From contig JALSSV010000098.1 in NCBI GenBank assembly GCA_026984045.1, forward strand, positions 46,098 to 110,097: DNA of 64,000 nt, given 5' to 3'. Positions 36,883 to 45,823 of the stretch are shown one piece after another; position 1 is the first letter of the stretch; the number at the start of each line of letters is the position of its first letter. The translations under genes were made by a program, and so were the position numbers. The notes below the pieces were generated by a model. That model made no database searches, was not told where the DNA came from, and saw only the letters and a list, made by a program, of their open reading frames with translations. Source of the DNA: Chromatiales bacterium. Its GTDB lineage: Bacteria; Pseudomonadota; Gammaproteobacteria; UBA6429; Thiohalophilaceae.

Positions 36883-37815
36883 TCAGAGAATGAACTGGTC
36901 GATGTTCTGCAGCAGCCAGCGGGCCCGTCGCTGGCTGAGCAGGATGGTCAGGCGTTGATCCGGTTGTGTATCGGGATCGATGGCCAGGGCCTTGTTCAGC
37001 AGGGCGCGAAATTCCCGGCGATCCTGTCGAGATATGGCCTCCGTTTCGGCCAGGGTCACGTACAGGCTGGGACGCCGACCCCGAGAGAGCACCAGGGCCC
37101 GCTCGAAATGGGCCCGGATTTTGGCTTTGAGCCGGCGCGGATCCCGGGCGCCGATCAGGGCGATCCAGAATTCGTGCAGGGTGCCGGCATTCCAGCTCTC
37201 GTCCAGTTGCAGCGCCCGCAACAGCAGGGCCTCGACTTCCGGCAGTCGCGCCAGCAGAGGCGGTTTGTCCCTGGATACGCTGATGGTCAGCCCCAGCTCG
37301 GCAGCCGTCCAGTACAGCTCGGGGACCGGCGGGGGGCCTTCACCGGCAGCGGCTTCGGGACAGATCAGATTCGGTTCCGGGTGTGTGCGGAGGGTGACGA
37401 GAGTGCCGGGGCAACGCAGTTCGAGGGCGCGTGCGGCATAGCGATACGCCCGCAGGTCAAGCTTCCGCGCCCGCCGGCGCAGGTTCCGCGCCCGCTCCGG
37501 ATCGGTGAGCGCGGCCTGCTCTGCGGCAAAATGGACATAGCCATACGCATACAGCAGATACGCGCGGCTGGCGGCGAGCAGCAGACCGGAATGGGTGGGC
37601 GCTTCGAGAATGAGGCTGTCGAGCAGTTTCAGGTTGGCTGGCAGGGCTGCGCCGATCAGTTCCGGATCGTCGTCTCCCGTATAGGCCGAGCCGCCGCTGG
37701 CGAGGGAATCGCCAATGGTCTGGAGGGCAAGCTGCCGGACGGAACAGGCTGACAGCAGCAGGAGCAGGAGCAACCCCGCCAACAAGCGAGGTGAAGACCG
37801 GTACAGGGACGGCAT
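36883..37815 (-). CDS. tatT: TRAP-associated TPR lipoprotein, TatT family
   Basis: 310 aa. A lipobox LLSAC (about residue 20-24) follows a strongly hydrophobic signal. The body is helical and TPR-like: LLLAASRAYLLYAYGYVHFAAEQA, RALELRCPG, LLRALQLDESWNAGTLHEFWIAL. These match TatT, the trimeric lipoprotein that docks with the TRAP binding protein (described for Treponema pallidum TP0956). First gene of the operon. It makes this a TPR-associated TRAP transporter. I assign by pattern, not by alignment. Confidence 0.8.
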   Translation of the reverse strand: MPSLYRSSPRLLAGLLLLLLLSACSVRQLALQTIGDSLASGGSAYTGDDDPELIGAALPANLKLLDSLILEAPTHSGLLLAASRAYLLYAYGYVHFAAEQAALTDPERARNLRRRARKLDLRAYRYAARALELRCPGTLVTLRTHPEPNLICPEAAAGEGPPPVPELYWTAAELGLTISVSRDKPPLLARLPEVEALLLRALQLDESWNAGTLHEFWIALIGARDPRRLKAKIRAHFERALVLSRGRRPSLYVTLAETEAISRQDRREFRALLNKALAIDPDTQPDQRLTILLSQRRARWLLQNIDQFIL

Positions 37816-37952
37816 CTGTTTCCCGTTCTGGTGGTGAATACACGAAACCCGTCTCGCATTCTGCCAGAATCCGGGGTGGCGACCAATCAGGGGTTGGATC
37901 GCAACGGAGCCCCTCTTGCAGGGGGCAGACATCGAATTGCGCCGGCGCGGGC

Positions 37953-38984
37953 TCAGCCGCTTTCCATCTCCGGCCGGTATTCGCCCCGGCGGGCCAGGCC
38001 GTTGAGGCGGGCCCGTTCCAGGAGGGCCTGCTGGGCGGCGGTCACGTTCTCCGGCTTGCCCTGCCAGGCGTGCAGGGCCGGTTGCTGCAGGGCCCGACCG
38101 TAGGAGAAGGACAGCTCCCAGGGCTGGCCGGGGAAGTCCCGGTTCATGGCGTTGAGGTTGGCGGTGGCTTCTTCCGGGGTCTGGCCGCCGGAGAGGAAGT
38201 TGACGCTGGGCACGGCGGCAGGCACGGTGCGGCGCAGTTGGCGCACGGTCCACTCGGCCACCTCTTCGGGCGGGGCCTTGCGGGTTTCCTTGCCCGGCGT
38301 GACCATGTTGGGCTTGAGCAGGGTGTATTCGAGGACCACACCGTGGCGGTGCAGGGCGTGGTATATCTCTTTCTGCACGGCGATGGTGACCTCGAAACAG
38401 CGCCGGATGTCATGATCGCCGTCGATCAGCACTTCCGGCTCGACGATGGGTACCAGGCCTTCACTCTGGCAGATGGCGGCGTAGCGGGCCAGCACCTCGG
38501 CATTGGCGGTGATGCCCAGCGGCCGGGGATTCTCCGGGGTGATGGGATAGACCTCCCGCCACTTGGCGAAGCGGGCACCCTGCTCGCGGTAGGTGCCCAG
38601 GCGCTCGGCCAGGAAGTCGAGGCCCTGGGTGATCAGATCACCGGGAGAACCCACCAGCGGGATCTTGCCCTTGTCCACCTTGATGCCGGGCACGATGCCC
38701 TGGGCTTCGGCCACCTGCGGGAGCGGCCTGCCTGCGTCGTCGGTCTGGGTGAGGGTTTCCTCGAACAGGATCACGCCGCTGATGTATTCCCCCAGTCCGG
38801 GCGTGGTCAGGAGCAGACTGCGCCAGGCGCGGCGGGTTTCGGGCGTGGATTCCACCCCGATGGGGGCAAAGCGTTTCGCGATGGTGGGCAGGGACTCGTC
38901 GGCGGCCAGGATCCCCTTGCCGGGCCGGACGAGATCCGCAATGGTGGCGGCGAGCGCCTGTTCGGTCTCCGGTGTCATGAACAT
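37953..38984 (-). CDS. fba: Class I fructose-bisphosphate aldolase
   Basis: 343 aa Schiff-base aldolase of glycolysis and gluconeogenesis. The start MFMTPETEQALAATIADLV, GKGILAADESLPTIAKRF, EYTLLKPNMVTPG (Schiff-base Lys) and FLSGGQTPEEAT are class I signatures of the eukaryote-like type. Its promoter faces the divergent P-ATPase gene across 152 bases. No class II aldolase is in the window. Confidence 0.95.
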   Translation of the reverse strand: MFMTPETEQALAATIADLVRPGKGILAADESLPTIAKRFAPIGVESTPETRRAWRSLLLTTPGLGEYISGVILFEETLTQTDDAGRPLPQVAEAQGIVPGIKVDKGKIPLVGSPGDLITQGLDFLAERLGTYREQGARFAKWREVYPITPENPRPLGITANAEVLARYAAICQSEGLVPIVEPEVLIDGDHDIRRCFEVTIAVQKEIYHALHRHGVVLEYTLLKPNMVTPGKETRKAPPEEVAEWTVRQLRRTVPAAVPSVNFLSGGQTPEEATANLNAMNRDFPGQPWELSFSYGRALQQPALHAWQGKPENVTAAQQALLERARLNGLARRGEYRPEMESG

Positions 38985-39136
38985 TCTCCCCTGGGTGCCT
39001 CCCTCTCAGATGGTGCCGGGAGGAACGGAAATCAAGCGGCTGCCGCCGATCCGTTCCGGGCGGGCAGATGACGCTTGATTCCGGGGTGAGCCTGCCCCCA
39101 TCTCCGCACTATCCTTCCCGTTACAGGAAACCTGCC

Positions 39137-41740
39137 ATGACCCGTACAACGGACGAGTATGCCGGCCAGCCCGTCGATCAGACGCTGAACGAGTTGCAGA
39201 CCGATGCCGAAAAGGGCCTCACGCGAGCCGAGGCCGAGGCGCGCCATCACCGCTTCGGGTACAACGAACTGCGTGAAGAGGAGGAACCGCTCTGGCACCG
39301 GATCTTCCGCCGTTTCTGGGGACCGATCCCATGGATGATCGAAGTGGCGGCCGTGCTCTCGGCCGTGGTGGGCAAGTGGGAAGACTTCACCATCATCCTC
39401 ATCATGCTGCTGGTCAACGCCGGGCTGGACTTCCTGCAGGAACACCGGGCGCTCAATGCCCTCAAGGCGCTCAAGCAGCGCCTGGCCAGCGAGGTGATCG
39501 TGCTGCGGGATGGCCGGTTCACCGTGCTGCCGTCACGGGAGCTGGTGCCGGGCGACATCGTGCGCCTGCGGATCGGCAACATCATTCCCGCCGACGTGCA
39601 GCTCATCGAGGGTGATTATCTGCTCATCGACCAGTCGGCCCTGACCGGGGAATCCCTGCCCGTGAGCAAGAAGCGGGGTGAAGTGGCCTATGCCAACACG
39701 GTGGTCAAGCAGGGCGAGATGCTGGCCGTGGTGCTGAACATCGGCGCCCGGACCCGCTTCCAGAGCGTGGTGTCGCTGGTGGCGCGCGCGGAGATGGAAC
39801 AGGTGAGCCATTTCCAGAAGATGGTGATCCGGATCGGCAATTTCCTGATCCTGATCACCGTGGTGCTGGTGCTGGTGATCCTGATGGTGGCCATCACCCG
39901 GCACGAAAACTTCCTCGACATTGCCCGTTTTGCCCTGGTGCTGACCGTGGCGGCGATTCCGGTAGCCCTGCCGGCCGTGCTCTCGGTGACCATGGCCGTG
40001 GGCGCCATGAACCTGGCGCGGCGTCAGGCCATCGTCTCTCGGCTGGTGGCCATCGAGGAGCTGGCGGGCGTGGACGTGTTCTGCTCCGACAAGACCGGGA
40101 CGCTCACCCAGAACCGCATGCACGTGGCCGAACCGGTGGTGTTCGACGGGCATACGGAGGATGAGCTGTTCCTGGTGGCGGCACTGGCGTCGAAGTTCGA
40201 GAACCACGATCCCATTGAATTGCCCATCTATCACTACATCGACGAACAGCACCTGGATGCCGACTGGCAGGCCTGGACCCAGGAAGAATTCGTGCCCTTC
40301 GATCCGGTCCGCAAGCGGACCGAGGCGAAGGTCTGCCGTGACGGGAGGTGTTTCACCGCCATCAAGGGGGCAGCTCAGGTGTTGCTGGATCTGGCCAGGC
40401 CGGAGGCCGAGGCCCGGAGGCAAATCGAAAAGATTGTCGATCTGCTGGCCGGCAAGGGATACCGGACCCTGGCCGTGGGGCGCCGGGAAAACGACCGGGT
40501 CGAACTGCTGGGGTTGATCCCGCTCTACGATCCGCCGCGGGAGGATTCCCAGGCGGTCATCGAAGACATGCGCCGGCATGGCGTGCAGGTGAAGATGGTC
40601 ACCGGTGACAACCTGGCCATCGCCCGCGAGATCGGCCGCATCCTGGGTCTGGAGGGGCGGGCGATTCGGGCCGTGGAACTCGAGAGCGGCGGCAGCCGTG
40701 AACTGCTGGCCTTGTCCGAAGTGCTGGCGGCAGCCATCTATCGCAAGTTGCGCAAGGACGAGGTCTCCCGGGAAGAAGTGGATCGCTTTGCCCAAGCGGT
40801 GGTGAAGGAGGTGAACAAGGCCTTCGAGACCGGCAAGCTGGGCAAGGGGCTGATCGAGGCCCACGAGTCGGAAATCATCGAAATGGTCGAGAAAGTGGAC
40901 ATCTTCGCCGAGGTGGTGCCCGAAGACAAATACCGCATCGTGGACGTGCTGCAGAAGGCGGATCACATCGTCGGCATGACGGGCGACGGGGTCAACGACG
41001 CGCCGGCGCTGAAGAAGGCCGATGTGGGGATAGCCGTCTCCGATGCCACCGATGCCGCGCGGGCCGCGGCCGACATCATTCTCACCGCACCGGGGCTGGC
41101 GGTGATCAACGAGGCCATCAAGCAGGCGCGCATCACCTTCGCGCGCATGAAGAGCTATGCGGTCTTCCGCATCGCCGAGACCATTCGCATCATCCTGTTC
41201 ATGGCCCTGGCCATCGTGGTCTTCAACTTCTATCCCATCACCGCGCTGATGATCATCCTGCTGGCCCTGCTCAACGACATTCCGATCCTGGCCATCGCCT
41301 ACGATCACACGAAAATCCACGCCAAACCCGTGCGCTGGAACATGCAGGAACTCATCACGGTGTCCAGCGTGCTCGGGGTCACCGGTGTCGTGTCTTCGTT
41401 CCTGCTGTTCTTCATCCTCGAGGAACGGGGTTTCAGCCACGAACTGATCCAGAGCCTGTTGTTCCTCAAGCTGATCGTGGCCGGCCACAGCACGCTCTAC
41501 ATCACCCGCTCGGAAGGCTGGTTCTGGCAGCGACCCTGGCCGTCGCCGATCCTGTTCTGGGCCACCTTCGGTACCGAAATCATCGGCACCCTGATCGCCG
41601 TCTACGGTTTTCTGATCACGCCCATCGGCTGGGCGTATGCCCTGTGGATCTGGGCCTATGTGCTGATCTGGTTCCTGTTCAACGATATGGTGAAGATGTT
41701 CACCTACCGGGTTCTGCGGCGGCGGGGGCTGAACGATTGA
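39137..41740 (+). CDS. PMA1-type (P3A) H+-pumping P-type ATPase, copy 1
   Basis: 867 aa plasma-membrane pump resembling fungal and plant proton ATPases. Features in order: GPIPWMIEVAAVLSAVVGKWEDF (M1-M2), TGES (about 170), AIPVALPAVLSVTMAVGA (M4), phosphorylated Asp318 in CSDKTGTLTQNRM, GDGVNDAPALKKADVGIAVSDATDAARAAADI, and LLNDIPILAIAYD (M6 Asp, matching the proton-binding Asp of Pma1). A helical segment of about 86 residues between the MVTGD and AEVVPEDKY motifs is longer than in yeast Pma1. ATG 39137 follows CAGGAAA. It diverges from fba. H+ as the ion is inferred. Confidence 0.88.
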   Translation: MTRTTDEYAGQPVDQTLNELQTDAEKGLTRAEAEARHHRFGYNELREEEEPLWHRIFRRFWGPIPWMIEVAAVLSAVVGKWEDFTIILIMLLVNAGLDFLQEHRALNALKALKQRLASEVIVLRDGRFTVLPSRELVPGDIVRLRIGNIIPADVQLIEGDYLLIDQSALTGESLPVSKKRGEVAYANTVVKQGEMLAVVLNIGARTRFQSVVSLVARAEMEQVSHFQKMVIRIGNFLILITVVLVLVILMVAITRHENFLDIARFALVLTVAAIPVALPAVLSVTMAVGAMNLARRQAIVSRLVAIEELAGVDVFCSDKTGTLTQNRMHVAEPVVFDGHTEDELFLVAALASKFENHDPIELPIYHYIDEQHLDADWQAWTQEEFVPFDPVRKRTEAKVCRDGRCFTAIKGAAQVLLDLARPEAEARRQIEKIVDLLAGKGYRTLAVGRRENDRVELLGLIPLYDPPREDSQAVIEDMRRHGVQVKMVTGDNLAIAREIGRILGLEGRAIRAVELESGGSRELLALSEVLAAAIYRKLRKDEVSREEVDRFAQAVVKEVNKAFETGKLGKGLIEAHESEIIEMVEKVDIFAEVVPEDKYRIVDVLQKADHIVGMTGDGVNDAPALKKADVGIAVSDATDAARAAADIILTAPGLAVINEAIKQARITFARMKSYAVFRIAETIRIILFMALAIVVFNFYPITALMIILLALLNDIPILAIAYDHTKIHAKPVRWNMQELITVSSVLGVTGVVSSFLLFFILEERGFSHELIQSLLFLKLIVAGHSTLYITRSEGWFWQRPWPSPILFWATFGTEIIGTLIAVYGFLITPIGWAYALWIWAYVLIWFLFNDMVKMFTYRVLRRRGLND

Positions 41741-41748
41741 ACGCGGGT

Positions 41749-41810
41749 ATCGCGGCTTGCGCCGCGCCTGCAGACCTCCCTCTGATCGCAGGCGCGGCGC
41801 AAGCCGCGAT
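41749..41810. repeat. Perfect 23-bp inverted repeat
   Basis: ATCGCGGCTTGCGCCGCGCC plus TGC (41749-41771) and its exact reverse complement (41788-41810), with a 16-nt loop. It starts eight bases after the P-ATPase stop. No T tract follows. A related single-unit sequence family is common at GC-rich gene ends, but no second copy was found in this window. Confidence 0.85.
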
Positions 41811-41945
41811 GTGTTTCGACAGCCCCCTAAAGAGCAGTTTCAACTACCGGCCACTTGCGTAAGGGTGCCCGATTCCAACACCGCCCTCTGCCTCAGAGGG
41901 CTCAGTGTACACAATGAACCCTGGTCCGATATTTGGAACCTTCAT

Positions 41946-42935
41946 TTAGCGTGACGTGAAGGTCAGGCGTTCGCCGTCGTGCTGGCAGACGATGCGATCC
42001 TTGCGCAGCAGTTGACAGGACAGCCGGCGGACGGGTTCCTGCCAGCCCTTTTCGGCGCGCAGGCCGAAGGGGTTGGGGCCCGGTCTGGGCCGACTCGCCG
42101 GTTTCATGTCGCTCACGTTGAACAGGTAGCTCACGGTGAAGCGGCCATCGGGCTGGAAGTCGGCGAGGGTCGATTTAGTGATGAAGACATACTCGGTATT
42201 GCCGACGGTGAGCCGTTGCTTTGGCGAGAAACAGATGATCTTGGTCTTGCCCGAGTGCAGGCAGCGGGAACCCGTGGGCAGAATCAGGTTGGGGACCTGG
42301 CGGCCCTGCCACTTGCCGGCCTGGATGATGCCGGGGATGGCGGCCGGATCGTAGCGGGGCGCCGGTGGCCGCCGCGGCGGAGCCGGTTTGGCGGGCGCCC
42401 TGGCGATGCGGGTCGGCGGGGTCGGCTTGCGGGGCCGGCTGGCCGGTTTGGGTTTCGGTTTGGGGTGAGGCCGGGCCTTTGCGGTTTGTGGCCGGGTTCT
42501 GGAGGTCGCGCGCGGTGGGGCCGTCTTGGGCGCAGCCTTGGCCGCCACGGCCGGGCTTTCCAGGCGCTGCAGGCGGGCGCGGGCCTCGCGGACATTGCCC
42601 AGGGTGGCCAGCCGGTACCAGATCCGGGCGTTGCGCAGATCCTGCTTCACCCCGCCCTTGCCGTGTTCATAGAACTCGCCCACCTTGAACTGGGCCCGAT
42701 GGTGGCCGTTGCTGGCGGCCTTCTTGTACCAGTAGAAGGCCTGCTTCAGATCACGCTTGACGCCGCGACCGTATTCGTAGGCGGCGCCCACCGAGAACTG
42801 GGCGTCGAAGTCGCCCCGTTTGGCCATGATGAGATCCAGTTTGAACTGATCCACGTCGGTGCTTTCGGCCTGGGCGGCGAACGGGATCAGGTGCAGGGCA
42901 AACAGTATCAGGGCGCTGGCAATGAAACGTCTCAT
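41946..42935 (-). CDS. Secreted Sel1-repeat protein with Pro/Lys-rich linker
   Basis: 329 aa. Signal peptide about 1-23 (AAQA). Residues 40-115 hold two Sel1 units (AQFSVGAAYEYGRGVKRDLKQAFYWYKKAA, AQFKVGEFYEHGKGGVKQDLR, quoted in two parts). A long basic Pro/Ala/Lys/Arg linker (about 130-200) leads to a C-terminal beta domain with four Cys (SRCLHSGKTKIICF, LSCQLLRKDRIVCQH), probably two disulfides. Role unknown. The layout suggests an envelope-spanning anchor. It is last of a four-gene minus-strand envelope cluster. Confidence 0.7.
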   Translation of the reverse strand: MRRFIASALILFALHLIPFAAQAESTDVDQFKLDLIMAKRGDFDAQFSVGAAYEYGRGVKRDLKQAFYWYKKAASNGHHRAQFKVGEFYEHGKGGVKQDLRNARIWYRLATLGNVREARARLQRLESPAVAAKAAPKTAPPRATSRTRPQTAKARPHPKPKPKPASRPRKPTPPTRIARAPAKPAPPRRPPAPRYDPAAIPGIIQAGKWQGRQVPNLILPTGSRCLHSGKTKIICFSPKQRLTVGNTEYVFITKSTLADFQPDGRFTVSYLFNVSDMKPASRPRPGPNPFGLRAEKGWQEPVRRLSCQLLRKDRIVCQHDGERLTFTSR

Positions 42936-42969
42936 GGGGATGACCTTGTTCGATGATTTCGGTGCAGGG

Positions 42970-43719
42970 TTACTTCTTCTTGCAGGAAGAGAGGAAACGG
43001 GCCGCCCGGGTCTTGCAGGGGTCGGCCGAGAAACTCTTCACTTCGCTGGCCGGCGCGGCTTCCCCTGATGCGGCCTTCTCCTCGCTGGCAGAGGCGGCCT
43101 GCGGCGGGGGGGGCGCCTCGCGGTGGGCCTTTTCCTGCGCGGCCTGGCGTGCAGCGGCCTCGCGGCGGGCCTTCTCCCGGGCGGCCTTGCGTGCGGCGGC
43201 TTCGCGGCGGGCCCTTTCCTGCGCGGCCTTGCGTGCGGCGGCCTCGCGGCGGGCCTTCTCCCGGGCGGCCTTGCGTGCGGCGGCCTCGCGGCGGGCCTTC
43301 TCCCGGGCGGCCTGGCGTGCGGCGGCCTCGCGGCGCGCCTTCTCCTGGGCGGCCCGGCGGGCGGCGGCCTCCTGGCGCGCCTTCTCCTGTCGCGCGGCCC
43401 CGGCGGAAGCGGAGGGGCGGGCCTGGGTTCGGGCCGCTTTGGCCTTGCGCCTGGCTTCGAGCCGGCGGATGGCGGCCGCGGCGCCGGGTTCGCCCCGGGC
43501 CTGGGCCCGGCGGTACATCTCCAGCGCCTTGGCGTCGTTGCGGGGCGTGCCTTCCCCGTTTTCGTACATCTGGCCAACCTTCATCATGGCCTTGGCGTTG
43601 CCGCCTTCGGCCATGCGCAACTGGAAGTTGAACAGGCTGACGAGAGGATCGGTTTCGGCCCGGGCCGGAAGCGTGGGCAAGGCCAGGCACAGCAGCAGGA
43701 GCAGCAAGCCGTAACGCAT
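42970..43719 (-). CDS. Secreted protein with Ala/Arg/Glu coiled-coil repeats
   Basis: 249 aa. Signal peptide about 1-21. A Sel1-like unit (MAEGGNAKAMMKVGQMYENGEG) at about 35-75 is followed by a helical arm made of near-identical 14-residue units (EKARREAAARKAAR) from about 115 to 205, and a C-terminal tail with two Cys (DPCKTRAARFLSSCKKK). The charged helical arm recalls TolA domain II. The DNA carries the matching 42-bp tandem repeat, likely variable in copy number. It shares Sel1 units and a Cys tail with the next gene. Role unknown. Confidence 0.65.
   Translation of the reverse strand: MRYGLLLLLLCLALPTLPARAETDPLVSLFNFQLRMAEGGNAKAMMKVGQMYENGEGTPRNDAKALEMYRRAQARGEPGAAAAIRRLEARRKAKAARTQARPSASAGAARQEKARQEAAARRAAQEKARREAAARQAAREKARREAAARKAAREKARREAAARKAAQERARREAAARKAAREKARREAAARQAAQEKAHREAPPPPQAASASEEKAASGEAAPASEVKSFSADPCKTRAARFLSSCKKK
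43123..43400 (-). repeat. 42-bp in-frame tandem repeat
   Basis: Units begin at 43129, 43171, 43213, 43255, 43297, 43339 and 43381 (CTTCTCC-type anchor), period exactly 42 bp. Each encodes one 14-residue turn of the coiled coil. Units differ by a few bases, so the repeat is not freshly expanded. Confidence 0.85.
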
Positions 43720-43758
43720 GATCGTGACCTCGTGGCGTGACATGGGCGCGTCGTCGCT

Positions 43759-44193
43759 TCAGGGAATGATTTGCAGCAACTCCACCGAATCATCCAGGGA
43801 ATCGCCGCTGATGTAGCCGATGGCGTCGGGATGGCTGGCGACCCAGCGTTTCACTTCGGCATCGCTGCTGAGCACCATCGGCGGCTTGCGCTTGCCCGTG
43901 AAGCGGTACTTGGACCAGTAACGGCTGACCGCCTTCTCGTTCATGTGCAGCACCTTTTCATAGAAGTGCTTGCGCAGGGGGCTGCCCCTGGGCTGATCCA
44001 CGGGGGTGATCCGCACGCCATTGGACAGGTGGCGGATTTCGCCACGATAGACCCTGGCGATGGTGTCGAGATCGACGCCGTGCAACCTGTTGTGGGGGTT
44101 GGCGATCACGGCGAGTTCGGCCCGGACCAGGCCTGGCAGCATCAGCATGATCAGCAGGGCGGGAAGGCCGCGACGGAAGAGGGTACGCAACAT
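43759..44193 (-). CDS. Small PstS-like periplasmic binding protein
   Basis: 144 aa. Signal peptide about 1-25 (LVRA). The body is half the size of PstS: ELAVIANPHNRLHGVDLDTIARVYRGE, RITPVDQPRGSPLRKHFYEKVLHM, and WASHPDAIGYISGDSL in the style of PBP-like phosphate-binding domains. It stands next to a porin gene, an arrangement often found for such truncated proteins. No pst transport genes accompany it, so it is more likely an accessory or sensor than a transporter subunit. Confidence 0.75.
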   Translation of the reverse strand: MLRTLFRRGLPALLIMLMLPGLVRAELAVIANPHNRLHGVDLDTIARVYRGEIRHLSNGVRITPVDQPRGSPLRKHFYEKVLHMNEKAVSRYWSKYRFTGKRKPPMVLSSDAEVKRWVASHPDAIGYISGDSLDDSVELLQIIP

Positions 44194-44256
44194 GACAGGT
44201 CTCCCTTGGGCTTGGGCATTGTCGTCGGGGGGTATCCCCCCGACGGACAGGGGTGT

Positions 44257-45417
44257 TCAGAAGATGAGGTCGAAACTGGCGGCCAGGATGGTGCCGGTCT
44301 CGGCCTGCAGGGGCGAGTCGAAGAGCCCGTATTTCGGCTGACCGGCCAGGCTTTCCGGCTTGGCCTGGGTGGCCTCGAACTTGAGCGCTGCGCCGTCGGC
44401 CACTTCGTAGCGCAACCCCAGGGTCAGGGAGGACTGCTTGAGAGCCATGGCGCTCTCGGTCTTGCCCCGGTCGATTCGGGCGTAGGTGAAGTAGGGCAGG
44501 AAGTCGCCGAAGCGGTAGCCCAGGGTGGCGTATCCGGCCCGCTGATCGGGGAAGGCCATCTGCATGTCGGCACGGTCTTCGGTATCCCGATCCACGAACT
44601 CCGCATAGGCCAGGAAGTTAGCTACGTCCACGATCAGGCCCACGCCGCCGAAGCTGCCGGAGACGTTGTACATGCCGAAGGCCGGCGCATCCACCTTGGT
44701 GCTCATGTAGCCCAGGCGGAACTTGACCGCATCGGTGCCCAAGGTGGCATTGAAGCCGATCATGTTCTTGGTGTCGAAGTCGACATAAGTGCCTTTGCTG
44801 GGTGCAGGAGTCGTAGGCCAGTTGTCGATGACATTGGGCTGGATCACCGCCTCGTTGCTGCCGTTGCCACCATAGATTTCCAGCAGGAAGTCCATTCCCC
44901 CGCTGGTGGTGGTCTGGAACACGTAGTCCAGCCCGTTGACCGCCTCGATGGGGTTGGTGCCATAGACTTCCAGTGGGGGAGAGACCCAGGGGTAGGCGTA
45001 ACCCACTTCCTGGTATTCGGAGATCATGTAGAAGGGGCCCTTGTAGCGGCCGAAGCGCAGTCGGTTGCGATCGTCGAAGTGGTAGTCGATGTAGGCCCAC
45101 TCCACCTTGGCATTGAAGTTGTCGTTGCCCCCGTAGGCTTCGATGATCACCGTGGTGTTGATCTTCTCCGTCAGCTCGGCGTCGAACTGCATGCCGATGG
45201 TGGAGCCGTAGGTGTTGAAGTCCACGTGGTCGGTGGCATAGCCGCCGGCATAGTCGGACTGTTGACCGGTGGTGTCGTCGTTGGCGGCATAGGTGGCCTT
45301 GACGGTCAGGTAGCCTGACAGTTCGACGCCCTCGATGGCCTGGGCGGTGCCGGCCAGGCCGGTCAGCAGCAGGCCGCCGGCGATCAGGGCCGAGGGGATG
45401 CGGTGTGGGATTTTCAT
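44257..45417 (-). CDS. Outer-membrane porin-like beta-barrel protein
   Basis: 386 aa. Signal peptide about 1-26 (TAQA). The mature part is rich in alternating aromatic and Gly/Asp strands (VELSGYLTVKATYAANDD, WAYIDYHFDDRNRLRFGRYKGP, GYATLGYRFGDFLPYFTYAR) and ends with Phe (AASFDLIF), the outer-membrane assembly signature. The FGRYKGP segment resembles general porins and phosphate-type porins, but selectivity is unknown. It heads the envelope cluster. ATG 45417 was chosen for its signal peptide. Confidence 0.88.
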   Translation of the reverse strand: MKIPHRIPSALIAGGLLLTGLAGTAQAIEGVELSGYLTVKATYAANDDTTGQQSDYAGGYATDHVDFNTYGSTIGMQFDAELTEKINTTVIIEAYGGNDNFNAKVEWAYIDYHFDDRNRLRFGRYKGPFYMISEYQEVGYAYPWVSPPLEVYGTNPIEAVNGLDYVFQTTTSGGMDFLLEIYGGNGSNEAVIQPNVIDNWPTTPAPSKGTYVDFDTKNMIGFNATLGTDAVKFRLGYMSTKVDAPAFGMYNVSGSFGGVGLIVDVANFLAYAEFVDRDTEDRADMQMAFPDQRAGYATLGYRFGDFLPYFTYARIDRGKTESAMALKQSSLTLGLRYEVADGAALKFEATQAKPESLAGQPKYGLFDSPLQAETGTILAASFDLIF

Positions 45418-45823
45418 GGGTGTGGTCTCTCCAGGGTAGAACGGAAATCCGGAACGGGTTTTCGCCGTCGCCAGCCGGCAGGCGGTTCCGGGCGCCACGC
45501 CTGGGCCTGGCCTGCGGGCAGGCGAAGGGGCGCGGGGAACCGGCGGCAGGTGGCGAGGATCAGGACGCAGGGTGGGTCGACATGGCGAATTCTCCCGTAG
45601 CTGTGGTCAAGTCTGCAGGGCGCCGCATTGTGTTTTTTGGATTGTCGTGGCGGCGCCTGTGACTCCGGCGGCCGCAGGTTCCGGCCGGGAGTCGGCAACC
45701 GGCCTGGCCGGTGCCTGCGGATTCTGTCGTCTGGGGAACGTGACAGAATCGGCATCAACTATACGTCATTTTCAGTATGGATAAAAACCGCGAAACTTGT
45801 GTGTGACACATGTCACCCAGTGT
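45418..45823. other. Gene-free stretch upstream of the porin
   Basis: 406 bases between the porin start and the end of the Ca2+-type ATPase gene. It should carry the porin promoter, but no good box pair was found. A perfect GTGACA-CA-TGTCAC palindrome (45803-45816) lies eight bases beyond the ATPase stop. A minimal start with a good ribosome site (ATG 45583, seven codons) is present but unsupported. No recognisable RNA element. Confidence 0.5.

Noticed and set aside
43123..43400. Regular repeats considered as a CRISPR array
   Set aside because: Units are contiguous with no spacers, in frame and protein-coding; no cas genes are present.
45560..45583. Seven-codon leader peptide on the minus strand upstream of the porin
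   Set aside because: A good ribosome site is present but there is no attenuator structure and no codon pattern to support a leader.
45803..45816. GTGACA-CA-TGTCAC palindrome as a regulator operator
   Set aside because: It lies just past the ATPase gene's end, nearly 400 bases from the porin start, so an operator role is not supported.
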